A stretch of 64,000 nt of DNA from Panagrolaimus kolymaensis (Eukaryota > Nematoda > Chromadorea > Rhabditida > Panagrolaimidae): contig JAJQJQ010000046.1 in the NCBI GenBank assembly GCA_028622995.1, forward strand, positions 1,612,001-1,676,000. Reading direction: 5' to 3'. Position 1 is the stretch's first letter, and the number at the start of each line of letters is the position of its first letter. Both the position numbers and the translations under genes were made by a program. Positions 47,713 through 60,990 of the stretch are shown here, in pieces. Below the pieces are notes generated by a model, which saw nothing but the letters and a program-made list of their open reading frames with translations, made no database searches and was not told the origin of the DNA.

Positions 47713-50176
47713 ATGAAATTGCTGCTGCGTGCTATTATTTGTTTTTATTTTCACTTTCTTGATGTAAAAGCAGACGATGCCTTATGTGAATGGACAAGGG
47801 AAGAACAACCAATAATGCTTGAAAGGTTAAATCAAACTTTACAAGTTTCAAATCCACACAAATTAATCTCAAATATTTGTGGCTATGGAACTTCTTATAA
47901 ACAATCGGATATTCTAACAAGTCCAAATTATCCTGATAATTATGATAATAATTGTGATTGCTATGTTTATATTCATGCGCCAAAGCGTTATGAAATAGAT
48001 TTAACCATTGATTTCTTTTCAATGCAATATAAATGGGATTATTTTTATATTGCTCAATCGGATTTTGATTCTCATGATGATTCTAATTTTAATACCATTG
48101 CAACGTGAGTAACTATAAGTACATAGAAAAAAATTAAGCAATGCGAGGAAGTGATTTACCCTAAAAAAAATTCTTTTTTTATTTGCTATAAAACAAGCTT
48201 CCTGAATTTGAGTTTAATTAAAGCACTGGAATTTAGACTAAATGGCCAATATAAAAATGACATGAATTATACATTAAAAAATAATGTTCGACTTTATTTT
48301 TATACTAATTCTCTTATTCGATGTTTGGGAGTTCATTTATTTTGGAATGCAAAGTAAGTTTAAAGATGGCAAGTAACTTTCTGGATTTTTGTGTGCGTCA
48401 GACTTTGCGTAACTATTTATGATTTTACTTGTTCGATGTTATAAGATAAAACTTACAAATTTTTAGACCAACTTTTGCAATTTCCCCACCAAAAAGTGAG
48501 TCGTACATAATTTTTTAAATCCAAAGCATAAAAATCCATTTTTAGATTCCACATGTCCCGGACCAGATATTTTATTTTTGCTTGATCGATCACAAGTTAT
48601 TATTCCTGATTATTATAATAATGTAAATCCATATCTTTTTCTTGAAAACAGAAACTACAACAAAAAAACTTTTTTTAGAACATTACTGCTTTTCTCACTG
48701 ATGTCACAGCATCGTTTGGTTTTACTGATGATGTCACTCCTCAAAATCCTTATCATTCACGTTTTGGTGTCATTCAATTTAGTGATTCATATGATTTAAG
48801 TGTAGCTTTGGATGATTATACTCGATATAACTTTTTATCACAAGTTCAACAAAATGTTAATTATGCTAATGGAGGGGATTCAAATATTCAATCGTGAGCT
48901 TTTATTTTTCTTGAGTGTTGCTTGAGTTGTTATACAAAAAGAGTTTTTAGAGCTTTATCACTTGCATATCAAATTTTTGATAGCATTGCAAATCCTAATA
49001 ATAGTCAATCACCAGCACCCAAAGTCATTGTTTTGATCGTTAATGATGTGTAAGTTTTTAAGTTTCAATGGACTATAAAAAAAATACGCAGATTCTAACC
49101 AAAAATAATTTTTGGAATTTTTTGTAAACCTTTGATTTTTTTAGTTCCATGTTTCATTACAACGACACCCTCGAAGCTATGAATAAACTCAAAACTTTGG
49201 GAACTCTTCCATTGGGAATCATCGTTCATGGTATTTCTGGAACTCCACCAGGAGCTCAAAAGCGTTTAGGCGATTTACTTGGAAATCAAAATAATGCTTT
49301 TAATTCTCTTAATTCCGCGGTGTCTGGAATTCCATCGATTATTCATCAATCAACTTCTTCATGCGACACCCAAACAATTTGCAGCGACCTTATTTTTATT
49401 GGTGAAGCAACTTCCGCAATTGGATGGGATGGAAAATTACGATTTTTAAAATTGGCTCAACAACTTGCAGCTGCTACAGCACAAACTTCAAAGCAGCGAT
49501 ATGCGATTGCTTTGTTTGGAGTTGAAATATATAATAATATTCAAATGCAAAGTTTTAATGATTTTAATAAAACTATCACCGATTTAATTGTGAATGTTGC
49601 GGCTAATAATATGCCAAACGGTGGACAAACTTATTTATCACCGTAAGCTATTTTTTTGAGTATCTCAGCTAAAATACTTTCCTGAGTCATCAAATATTTG
49701 ATTCATGTAACAAAAGTCAAAATGAGTTGAATTTTTGATTTCGATGTTGGATTCCGAGACATAGTTGGAATTTCTCTTAATTCTGCTAATTTTTTTGATT
49801 TCAGAATTTTGAATCAATTATATGACACTTTGGGATCAGGTTTATCCCCAAGTAACTATGCGGTACTTTTAATGGGCGAAACTGGGTAAGTTCCTAAACT
49901 CTCATTCAAACTATTTTCAAAATTGCTAAAACTTTCAGTGCAATTCGAGATCCTTCAACTGCATTCCAAGCAGCTCAAAATATTGCAAGTCGAGGAGCAG
50001 ATGTGTATGTTTTAGATCAAAGTAATTCTGGATCTTCTCCTTCATCTTTATGGAATACATTAACCAGCAATAAATTTGGACACATTGTAAATGGAACTGC
50101 CATAACTTTAATTGATGATCTTTTTAATACTTTTCAATCCACTCTTTTACAAGATTTTAGCAGAATGTCATGCTGA
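47713..50176 (+). CDS. secreted CUB plus double von Willebrand A domain protein
   Basis: Nine exons (47713-48104, 48198-48353, 48467-48495, 48546-48622, 48679-48893, 48951-49049, 49145-49642, 49805-49885, 49939-50176) give 594 aa. A signal peptide ends near residue 20. A CUB domain follows (ICGYGTSYKQSDILTSPNYP...NVRLYFYTNSLIRCLGVHLFW). The first vWA domain starts CPGPDILFLLDRSQ, with a partial metal-ion-dependent adhesion motif, and has the PAPKVIVLIVNDVS strand. The second vWA-like domain starts CSDLIFIGEATSAIGWDG and has lost the Asp of that motif. Nematodes have many secreted CUB/vWA/C-type-lectin proteins, often induced by pathogens. The acceptor ending at 48197 (ACAAG) is atypical but is the only one keeping frame and the CUB end. 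Confidence 0.75.
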
Positions 50177-50498
50177 AAGAAATTCTTTTTATTTATCAAA
50201 AAATTTATTAATTTTTTTTTTAAATAAACAAAAACAATCGAAAAATATATTTTTGTGAATTTTACTGTTTTTTTTTTTTTGCAAGTCTTCCTTTTTGTTT
50301 CTTGGTTGTCGCTTGCCTGATAAGCCACTAAAAAAGCACCTTGGAATCACAAAGCTGTAAAACAAGAAAAACTCAACAACAAAAACCAAAAATGCATTAT
50401 TAGTCATTTATTTTTACATACAATATACATACATACAATAGCAAAGTCATAGAAATTTAAAATACAAGTATATCAGTCAAATCTTCTTTTTTGGACAT
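50177..50498. other. convergent 3' ends
   Basis: Tail-to-tail interval between the CUB-vWA gene and the BAR-domain gene, with T and A runs and a CATACATACA microsatellite-like stretch near 50427. No gene. Confidence 0.5.
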
Positions 50499-51328
50499 TT
50501 ACAATGATAAAGCTTTCTTACATGGATCACATGCTTCGACCTTTCCAATGGTTCCATTACTCATAATAACCAAAAGTTTTTTGACTTCACCAGCATGATT
50601 TTTTTGATATTGTGGATAATTAGCAAATGCGGTTTGAGCATCATTGAGGGCAGCATTGAAAGCAGCATCAGCTTCTTCAGCTCCAGCATTGTTGTTGCAA
50701 GCATCTTTATCAAGTCGACGTTTCTTTAAAGTATCAACAGTACTAACAAGATATTTGATTTCAGTTTGTAAAAATTGTTTACAAAATCCAGTACAAAATG
50801 TTGAGAGGACATCAGCAGTTATTTGACGATCAAGTTTTGCAAGTTCATTGAGAAGTGAAACGGTTGCAGTACAAGTGGAACCAATCTGAAAAATGTAACA
50901 TTGAGTAAAGCAAAAAGATAGATAAAAGTTTCGAAGTCAGAAAAATGAAGCACTAACAACACATAGCAAAGTTACTGTAACTTTTGTGTGAAAAAAAGAA
51001 TATGCTTTGAACCCAAAAATGCTTACCTTTTTGCTCTTCTTTTTGACAGCAATTTTATCAAGACGAGTAGCAAACTTCTCAAATTTGGTTAATCCACCAG
51101 TTTTGTATGGAGCGAATGCACTACTGATAACAGATTCCATTTCATTGCAATATTTCTTCATATCAGTGGTGAGAGTGATATTTCGTTCAACATCTGGTGG
51201 AAGACTAAAAAAAGAAAAAATTATTAAATATTTAGATACCAAACTTCCAAAGCAAAAAATATTACTTACCGTGTAACAGCAGCTCGACCAACTTTTTCTT
51301 TAACCTTTTGATTTAAACGACGAAACAT
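50499..51328 (-). CDS. BAR-domain protein without SH3 (endophilin-like fold)
   Basis: Three exons, complement of 50499-50885, 51027-51204 and 51270-51328, give 207 aa. The start MFRRLNQKVKEKVG resembles the amphipathic N-terminal helix of endophilin/amphiphysin-type N-BAR proteins. Later LDRQITADVLSTFC and KKRRLDKDACNN correspond to the second and third coiled-coil helices of the BAR dimer. The protein ends soon after helix 3 with no SH3 domain. BAR dimers sense or bend membranes in endocytosis and trafficking. Two Cys-rich spots are unusual for an intracellular coiled coil. Nematodes have several small stand-alone BAR proteins; I cannot name an orthologue. Confidence 0.65.
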
Positions 51329-51905
51329 GATGCAAAAAACCTTGTGATATTGTTGACGATGACGACGATGATGAAACGATGAGCGAGCGAAGACGAGAAT
51401 GAAGAAGCAAGCAAATGACTGACTGAATGAATGATCGAAACAAAAGTTGCTTATATAGCAAAAAAAAAATTTGATGCTAATTTTAGGGCTTGCAACAATG
51501 ATTTTTTCCTGAGCGAATAATGATTTTGCATAAATGTTGTTGTTGCCTCCCGTTTAATGGAATTATTGATACGCTTTTAAACAAATGATAAAAAAATCTG
51601 AGAAAAAATTGCCATTGGCAGTACTTGCCTTACAAGGGAAAATAATATACCTCAGAAAATTGTAAAAAGAAAGTCGCGCAATGGGGTTCATTCTTCTCAA
51701 TAATTCCTATCATCATAGTTGCTTGCTTCTAGCTGCAATTATAAGAAAATACATTACTTAACTTATGTACGAATAAATAGCTAATCCACAAAAATCTTTT
51801 CATAGTTACTGTAGCTCATAACCATAGCAAACAAAACAAACGCAAATACACATAAACAATTTATTGTAAATAATAACAATCAAAAAAATTAACAATTAAA
51901 AATTT
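51329..51905. other. intergenic spacer
   Basis: Upstream region of the BAR-domain gene and 3' flank of the MYST gene. A GACGATGACGACGATG microrepeat lies near 51355-51370. No gene. Confidence 0.4.
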
Positions 51906-52992
<1,087 letters not shown>

Positions 52993-53474
52993 CTAAAAAT
53001 GAAGAAGGTAATTAGCAAGTTTGACACAGGACAAGAAAATGGAGATTGAAAGGGTTTAATGAAAACACAATAAACAATTTTAGGAAGCGAAACAAAGATT
53101 ACACGTATCGTATCGTAAGAATCAAAAAAAGCCAATGTAAGAGAAATGTGTCTAAATTTTATACTCAGACATTCTCTCCATAATTTTGGTATAATAATGT
53201 TTTTGCAAACCTAAATAAAAAATTTTTCATAAAATTAAGCTATAATTTTTTCGAAAATACCCAAACATCTGTTTTTTAAAAATCTCGTGACTTTCAAAAC
53301 GAAAAACATCGACCGTTTCCGCAAAAAAAATTTATGAAAAATAATCTTTCATATCTTTTTTTTATCTTCGATCATATTTTTATTCAACAAATTTTTTTCG
53401 AGTTATTTATTTAATTATAATGATTTTTTCTATTCGCAAGATGAAGTTACTAATAGCTTTATATTTTAGAAAAT
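52993..53474. other. intergenic spacer
   Basis: Head-to-head interval between the MYST remnant and an F-box-like gene. The minus strand is open for about 50 codons next to the MYST exon but lacks an ATG or resemblance. An acceptor-like TATTTTAG ends at 53469. Confidence 0.4.
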
Positions 53475-54510
53475 ATGACTGAACCTAATCGTATCATCCT
53501 TCGTGCACGCCATCGTCTTCCAAAAGCTGCAAGAATTACTTTCAACGAAGACAACATTGAACATCAATACTTCGCCTTTCCATATCCTGAGATGTGCTAT
53601 ATCCGGGAGAATGCAAATGGTGAAACTCGACTCAAGCTTTGGCAAACCTGCAAATTCTTTTACAAGAAGAATCCACAACTTATTGTTAAAAAGTTGGTCG
53701 TTGATGATTCTATCTCAAGTTATGTTTTCGAAGATGAACTTTATGTCCGAAACGTTGGTGAAATGCCAGTTATTGATGTCGTTACAGATGTAATTCACTG
53801 TGACCCTAATGATAAAAGATTGTTCACAAAAATTCGTCGATGTGAAGCCAAATCTATTTTTTTGCCAGCTACTGAAATTTCTAATGAAGAATTGCTCTTT
53901 TTTACACAATCTGATATGGTCCTAATGATAAAAGATTGTTCACAAAAATTCGTCGATGTGAAGCCAAATCTATTTTTTTGCCAGCTACTGAAATTTCTAA
54001 TGAAGAATTGCTCTTTTTTACACAATCTGATATGGTTAAAAATTGGAATGCATTTTACACAACTATTCGTGATGACGATGATAATCCCATTTGTCTCGAA
54101 GACTTGTTGTATCATCTTCCTGGTGCTGATTATGTTCGGTATGTTTATTTTCTTATGATTCTTGAGCTATAAAGTTTGTTTTCAGTGCAATAGTCCAAGA
54201 TATCTCTCATGAAAGTTCGTCTAAAAGTGTTTCAAAAAATAACAGCATCAAAGAACTTTTTCTTCGATTTCAAGGAATGATGAACGTCGATGATCTTTAT
54301 AAGCTTCTCCGAGTTAGTTTTTTATTTTTTAACATTTTTCATCAGTTAAATTTTCAGAAAGTTCTTGCACCTAAAGCTGTTGTCAGACTTTCATTCATTG
54401 ATATTGAAGATCGAACATATTTTGCAACTTTCAAAGCTGAAATGAATGCAATGATGAAAGCATGGGAACCAAAGGTTGAAAAGCCAGATTTTCGAATTGT
54501 TCCACGTTGA
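53475..54510 (+). pseudogene. F-box-like family gene disrupted by a 116-bp tandem duplication
   Basis: Exons 53475-54138, 54186-54312 and 54358-54510 correspond to one unit of the family at 45484 (ITFNEDNIEHQYFAFPYPEM against LTFDEDGIERQYFDFPYFVM; WQTCKFFYKKNP; LEDLLYHLPGADYVR). Within exon 1, 53805-53920 is repeated exactly at 53921-54036. The unit is 116 bp, not a multiple of three, so translation from the ATG goes out of frame in the second copy and loses the C-terminal third. The downstream exons remain open in the original frame. Either the allele is newly broken, or the repeat is an assembly artefact, or it is spliced around. A lone TTTTAG five bases before the ATG suggests trans-splicing. 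Confidence 0.65.
53805..54036. repeat. perfect tandem duplication, two 116-bp units
   Basis: 53805-53920 and 53921-54036 are identical base for base. Just outside, the bases differ (C53804 versus T53920; C53921 versus T54037). No longer array is present. The exact identity indicates a very recent event. Confidence 0.9.
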
Positions 54511-54868
54511 TTTTTGAATCATCCTATTTTTTGTTTTCGTTTTTTTCTTGTTTTTTATTATTGTTCTTGTATTCCAAATGTTTTGTATAAATATTGTTTT
54601 TGTTGCTTAGAGTTTCATTCTTGAAAGCAATTATTCAATTTGTTTCGTACTTTAATCTTTGTCTTTACCTTTTCCTAAATGAGCGGAAACGATGCTTGCT
54701 TTAGTTGTGCAGCTTTACTTTGAATACGATTTTGATTGCTCACACATTTTGTTATCAACTTTTTGATTCGTTAATTTGCATATTTAGTTTAATTAACGTT
54801 TTATTTTCCCGTGCTTTCTTTGTGTGTTTACCAAAAGCTTTATTTGAACATTTTATTCGTCTCAAACG
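54511..54868. other. intergenic spacer
   Basis: 3' flank of the F-box-like gene and T-rich leader region of the next gene. No feature recognised. Confidence 0.4.
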
Positions 54869-56090
54869 ATGTCGTCAAATGATAATTCTAGAAAGCCAAA
54901 TGGACCTGAAAAGGTAAGTTTATTTCATCTTTCACATTTTTTTCATTTTTATGATCGATGTTTTTTGCAGCCTAAAGAAAAATCATTTACAACTTCACCA
55001 TTAACTGTATCAGATTATATTGGTATACCTAAACCTGAAGTAGTTCAATCATATGTTAGATCCGTATATGCATGGTTTAGTGGTGGATCATCAACAACAA
55101 CAACTCAAACACCAACACCATATCAATCACCAAATTCATCATCAAATGCAAATGTAACATTTGCTGCTCCACCAACTCATGCTTCTGCTGCTAAAACAAA
55201 TGGAGGAGGAAATCTTGCTGCTGGTGTTCATCCATCTCAACAACAACAACAACCCATGAATAAAACTGATAATATTTATGGTGATATTGGATCTGGTGGA
55301 GAAGGTGCTAATGGTCCATCAAGTAATAATACAACTGAAACACCATTTAGTGATTTATCTTCTTGTGCAACACCTCCTGATCAAACTGAAAAAGGGAAAT
55401 CTATGGCATATCCATCTAAACAATCTGCTCCTGCTGTTACTGCTAATATTGGTAATGGAAAGAAAGAAGAAGATTCATGGGCTAAAGAAATGAAAAATAT
55501 TGTAAGCACCAATGAAACTATCCTCATTTCATCCAAAAGTGATAATGATCTTCATTCAAATCTTCTCAACAACAATGAAGCTGGTGGTGTTAAACAAAAA
55601 GAAGAAAGTAAGAAATCTGAATTCTTACAACCAGTTGCTGCTGCTGAAAATGATATGCAATTTAGTTTTATGAATCAACTTCGTGATTTGGAAAATGAAA
55701 AAAATGTGAGTATTTCTTCATCTTTGTGGTTTAGTGCTGCTGTATGAGACTTTCATCCTCCGAAAGCTTGAAACTTTGTATTATTCAAACTTTCATTTTT
55801 GTTTTCATTCTGTAACTTGTTAATCACTCGCTTCATTTTTTTAGAAAGACTTCCTCGTACCTGATCATATTTATTTTGATGGTCGTGATAAAGCTCCACC
55901 AGTTCATAAACCAAATTCAACAAGACTTCCATTGTCTTCATCATCCGCTGCTGGTGCTCCATCTTCAACTGGTTCAAGTATTCTTCCATCATTAATTCCA
56001 AAAAAAGTTGGAGAAGTTTTATCAAATTTTATTACTACCAAACCACCAACAACAAATAATGATGCTCAAAATCAAAAAGATTCAAAATAA
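54869..56090 (+). CDS. unrecognised intrinsically disordered protein
   Basis: Three exons (54869-54913, 54971-55705, 55845-56090) give 341 aa. Apart from a short conserved-looking segment near residues 22-56 (PLTVSDYIGIPKPEVVQSYV then VYAWFSGG), the chain is Ser/Asn/Thr/Gln/Pro-rich with a QQQQQ run. A second ordered-looking piece (DFLVPDHIYFDGRDKAPP) starts exon 3, and a hydrophobic helix (LPSLIPKKVGEVLSNFI) lies near the end. There is no signal peptide and no membrane segment. No family recognised. If intron 2 were retained, the frame would stop at 55747. Confidence 0.65.
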
Positions 56091-56972
56091 TATTAATCAT
56101 CACTAATTATGTCTGCATTATTATTGTATTTATGAAATAAAAAAATAAATTTATAATGAATGATTTAAAGCGTCTTTTTTGTTTTTAGGACTTCAAGAAT
56201 GAAAGCTTCACCCTTTGAAAATAATAAGTAACGGCATTGCAAAACAAAAAATAGTGAAAACGCATAATTTTGTTTCAGCTTATTCCATTCAAAAATAGGT
56301 AGTTTCCATTTTTTGTTCAACGACACAAAAAAAAATGACGCAAATTGTTACAGTAATAAAGCAGCAACAAAAAAAGAAGAGATTCTTTATTCCAATAACA
56401 CAATTTTTAGTTTTATTGTTTACAATTTTTTTATATTTGAACCTCGATCAAGAGAGAGAGAGCAAAAAAAAATGAACGAAAAAAAGTGATTGAACTTTTC
56501 CCCATTATGATTGCAAAGTTCGATTGAGTTCAATGGTGAATGACGCACATTACAAAAAATACATTTAAAAAAAGCTCTATCTTGGTCATGAAATAGCAAA
56601 AAAAGAAGAAGATTGATTAATTAATTGCAACAACCAAAATCGAAGCATGTTATAAGGTTTTTAACATTACCGTTGTTCGCTTCACCTTTCTTTTTTACAA
56701 CATTTTTTATGCAAAATTTTTAAAGTCCTCTTGTTTTCAAAGTGAAAGTGAAAGTGATCTGTAACGTGTATTTTCAATCATCTTTTTTGTTGATTTCTTC
56801 GAATAATACTAATTCCCAAGTGTTTGGATACAAGACTATGCAAACAAGTTTGCGAAACAAAAGAAAAACAAGAACGATTGTTTAAAAAAATATTTATTAT
56901 TAGAAACTCATTTGAATATTATTATTATTACATACAAATACAAAAACGAAAAAATACAAATTCAATCACAAA
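56091..56972. other. convergent 3' interval
   Basis: Tail-to-tail between the disordered protein and the type I membrane protein. A short GA repeat lies near 56452-56461. No gene recognised. Confidence 0.5.
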
Positions 56973-59119
56973 TTATTTTCGCTTCTTTTTCTTTTTGGAA
57001 GGTTTATCAATGATGACAACTTTGCTTTCGGTTGCGGCTGCTTCTTTTGATGGACCATTTGATTTTGAATTTGATCGTTTCTCTTCTGAATTGTTTGGAG
57101 TTGAATTTGTATTAACGTGCTTGACATCGTAGAAACAATCGGAATTCATTGCAGATGCAGCTTCAATTGCGTTGGCTGGATACCCAAAAGCATTTCGTTC
57201 TTCGATGGATGAGTTACGCTTCCAAAATGGCAGTTCACGACTAAAAATGGAAAACAAAATTAGTAATAGTAAAAATAAAACAGATAAACATACCGAAAAA
57301 CGGCAAGAGCATGACGACGAACTTCATCAGCATTATTGAGTGAGAACCCAACAACGAGCAACAAAGCCATGGAATATTTCTGAAGATGTTCTTCGTCAAC
57401 AGGAATGGAATGGCCAAATTCAAGTGCAAAACATGTGAAACGAATGTATTCAGGAGTGTCAGGTTGCTGAAGGAATGTTCGAGTTGTTTTTGTCAGTTTC
57501 ATTGCTCTACCATCTTCGTTAAATTTGAGACCATGTTCTTTGAGTTGTTCGATGGCTTTTCCCCTGAAACAAAAGAGGTTAAAAATGTGGTTGCTAAAAT
57601 CCAAAAAAACTTACACAAGTTGATTGATGGTGATAAAGATGTCACCGACGTAGTTACAAAGGAGCGAGATTTCAACGCTGAGAAGCTTCTTCTTTGGATT
57701 AGGTTTGTAGTCCCTAAAAAATAATGATGACTTTAATCTTGTAAAAACCAAAATTTACTTTGCCAATGATTCAGCCATTTTCTTTCCAATCAAGCCACTT
57801 CTTGCCATGGATTTATAATGAGTTTCGTATGCCGTATTCTTGTTGAGTGATCTTTGAGATTCCACGCTATCCTTGAATCGACCACGCATTCTACTACCAG
57901 AGCTTCCCGATGTTGTTCTAAAAGGATGTACCCATCGATTTTGTTGTTGTTTGAGTTTCTTTGGAGCTTCATCTTCGACGATAGGTTCTCTAGACTCTGT
58001 AATAACAGGAGCAGCAGGTAAAAAAGGTGGAGGAGGTTCTTCAGTAGCTTCAGTGGTTTCCTTTCTTGGCTTAGATTCAATTGGTTTAATTTTCTTTGGA
58101 ACTTTCTTTGAATCTTCTTTAGTAGCTTTAGGAAGAGGAGTACCAAGCTTCTTTGCTGCTTCTTTCACTTTTGGAGGTTTCACTTCTTTATTTTCTGGTT
58201 GAACTTGGGCCACTTCTTTGACTTCATGAGGAGCTTCTTCTATGACAGACTTAATAATCACCACTTGTTTCAAATCTTGATCCAAAGCTTGTTTCTTCTT
58301 CTTGTTTGCCCTTCTCTTGTAACATACGATGCCACTAAAATGGTTGATGTTATTAGACACATAAAAAAAGAAAACATACATAACGAGTATAATGATGAGG
58401 ATGATCACAACAGCAACAACGATGCCGACAATCAAAATAGTCGATCCATTTGTAGTTGAAGCTTCAGTTGACGATGAGAGAATGGTAGTTGAAGACGACG
58501 TTGTTGTTGTTGCAGGAATCGGTGGAAGATAAATCTTTGCATTGAGGATTGTAATTGGACATGATTTCGAAACTTCACGAACATCGATTGTTATAACTTT
58601 ATCTTTATCAAAAGCAGGTTTACAGCTCACGGAATCTGGATTGTTGCAAAATGAAGCAAGATGATTTTGCATTCGAATATAAGGACATGGTTTAAATAGA
58701 TTTTTTGGAACTTCCATACCATCCGTAAACTTGACATTGTCTTGATGAGCTTCAATTTGAAATCCACAAATGTATGATTGAGATTGACAAAGTTCTCCAG
58801 CTTGTTCACTAAATCCTGAAGTCGACGAATTGTAGCAAAACAAAGTCCTGAAAAATAAGATAAAAGATACAAAAATATAAAATAAAAATACAGACTTTCC
58901 TATGCAATGCTCTAAATCAACAATATAAATATCCAAATGACCATTTACAAGAACCAATCGAGCAATTCCATGAGACACAAGTTTTACATTATTTCCAATT
59001 TCTTCAACAGCAGAAGAATCAACCATGAGTTCATTTGAATCATCCAATGAGAGATCATGTTGAGAATTCACGACGATGACGACGAAGAGAAAAACCAAGA
59101 ACGATGAATAAATACGCAT
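56973..59119 (-). CDS. type I single-pass membrane protein with long basic cytoplasmic tail
   Basis: Six exons, complement of 56973-57240, 57294-57563, 57615-57713, 57759-58334, 58380-58847 and 58896-59119, give 634 aa. Residues 1-19 form a signal peptide. The ectodomain (to about 205) has paired cysteines (SEQAGELCQSQSYICGF; RMQNHLASFCNNPDSVSC) and a Ser/Thr stalk. One membrane helix (STILIVGIVVAVVIILIIIL) is followed by a stop-transfer CYKRRANKKKK. The tail is Lys/Glu/Pro-rich, then contains a predicted globular stretch (about 445-560, with GKAIEQLKEHGLKF and DEEHLQKYSMALLLVVGF), and ends in KKKKKRK. No named domain is recognised; a nematode-specific receptor or adhesion protein is plausible. 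The exon 1 donor (GTCTGT) is the weakest junction. Confidence 0.75.
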
Positions 59120-59804
59120 TTTTGCTTTCTTTCAGCGAACGATGAAGACTGTTTGCAAGAGTTTCAAAAAGTTGGAAATGAATGATTTTGAGCTTTTATA
59201 CTTAATCATAGTCAATTTTGAAGAAACTTTGAAAAATGCAAAAAAATCAAACAAAATTTGAATAAATAAAAAATGAAAATGAAAACTTTGTTAGAGAACA
59301 AAGAAAAATGAATGCTATCGAATTTTCCCGCCTTTTTTTCCAAGCGCATGACAATCGTATTTGAGTCTCTTACTTACAAGAAAAACAGACATCAAACTTT
59401 TCTTCAATATCTGTTTTCCATTTCCGTTAAACTGCATTTTTTGTTTTCTTATTTAGGCATAGAGTTTTTATATTTGACAGACATCAATCAAATCCGTTAA
59501 CAACAACAAATAATAAAACTGTTTCGCATCACTCTGATTTGCACGATTCAATTTGGAAAAAATAATTTTTTTTTCGAGAAAAGAATCTTATTATTTTTAT
59601 ACTGCCATTATTTTTTTTATCACTTTTTAGGCAGCCCTAAATTTTGGAATAAGAAGAAAAAAATGCAAATTTTATATTTATTCGTTTAGATAAGGTTTAG
59701 CTGCATTTTTTCTTGTTTTTGCTTTCATTTTGTCATTTGTCTTCATTTCCTTTTCATTCATCGGTGTTGTTCTTGCTCGTCGTCGTCAAATCGAAGAAGA
59801 AAGA
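59120..59804. other. divergent intergenic region
   Basis: Lies between two gene starts and so holds both promoters. No specific site recognised. The downstream frame is open back to 59730 but without a convincing start. Confidence 0.4.
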
Positions 59805-60275
59805 ATGTGGTTGAAATTATTCCTGCTTTTTTCCATCTTTTCTATATCAAGCTGTCGTCATTATGTCAATGATGATAATAATAAAAATGGTTTAAATTCA
59901 AACAACAATAATAATGAAATTATTTCTTCTCAACATCAAAATGGTCATCGTGGGGTCGTTGTTGCAAAAATGTTTGATGCTTCGGTTGCTCATCGTGAAA
60001 TTATGAATTCAATCAAAGCTGCTGATTCCATGGAAATTCAACATCAACAAGAACAACAATATGGTCGTGTCAAAAGATGGGATGATTATAAAAATAAGGA
60101 TCCTATTACAAGAGTCGAAGAATGGACTATAAAGTTTATATTGCTTGCAATTGTTCTTCCTATTGTAATATGTTGCATTGCGGTTTGCATTATTGCTGTT
60201 ATCATTTATTTATGTATGAGAGCTGATAAACAACCTCCACCGCAACAACAACCAATTATCATTCAACGTTATTAA
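59805..60275 (+). CDS. small single-pass membrane protein with a furin-type site
   Basis: Single coding exon of 156 aa. Residues 1-17 form a signal peptide (WLKLFLLFSIFSISSC). An Asn/Gln-rich segment follows, then a dibasic GRVKRW site near residue 88 that suits furin-type processing. A membrane helix (FILLAIVLPIVICCIAVCIIAVIIYL) sits near residues 108-135, and the cytosolic end is Pro/Gln-rich. A probable 3' UTR intron (GTTAGT...TTTTTTAG, about 60284-60341) follows the stop. Cleavage at the site would shed the N-terminal half. No family recognised. The ATG chosen starts the signal peptide. Confidence 0.6.
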   Translation: MWLKLFLLFSIFSISSCRHYVNDDNNKNGLNSNNNNNEIISSQHQNGHRGVVVAKMFDASVAHREIMNSIKAADSMEIQHQQEQQYGRVKRWDDYKNKDPITRVEEWTIKFILLAIVLPIVICCIAVCIIAVIIYLCMRADKQPPPQQQPIIIQRY

Positions 60276-60990
60276 ACATAAGGTTAGTTTTTTATTTTTA
60301 ATATTGATTCTTCTTTATAATGATTCTGTTGTTTTTTTTAGGTTTATTCTTCATCCATCGATCAAGCTTCAAAAATGTATGAATGACTAATTTATAAATT
60401 TTATGATTATATATGTATGTATTTTTGTATTAACTAATGTGTCATCAATCAATAAATGTGTGTAATTATGTATGGTAATTAGTTGTAATGCAAGGAAAAG
60501 AAGCAAAAAACTTTGTAAGCATATCAGTGGTCGAGAATTTTCTTGGGTTGATGGCAAGATGAAACCTGATTCATCAATAGTGGTTACTTGTGACGTTAGC
60601 CTGTCTAAAGGAATTCGAATGCAATAAGAAGCAGTAGTTACTACTTTATATGAGAATGTTTACGGTGCACATTGATAACAGAAACAACGACATTCAAAAA
60701 CATCGTAGCTGCATGAGTTTCAAGTTGAATCATTGAGATTATGATTTTTTAACATAAACTTTGATGAACTTATTACTGTTAATTAATTGAAGAAATCTCT
60801 AAATGAAAATCTCGATGTGACTGTGTATTTATCCCATACCTTTAAAAAAACTCTTACAATATGGAATCAAATAATTTTTTTATTCAATAGAAACAAAATA
60901 AAAATAAAACAAAAAATTGATGACCTTTTTCTATTCTTTACATCTTCCTTTGCATGGCTGGCGGCAGTGGAGCTTGACGAATATGTTCAT
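60276..60990. other. convergent 3' interval
   Basis: 3' end of the small membrane protein (AATAAA-like near 60451) and 3' flank of the innexin. No other gene recognised. Confidence 0.5.
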
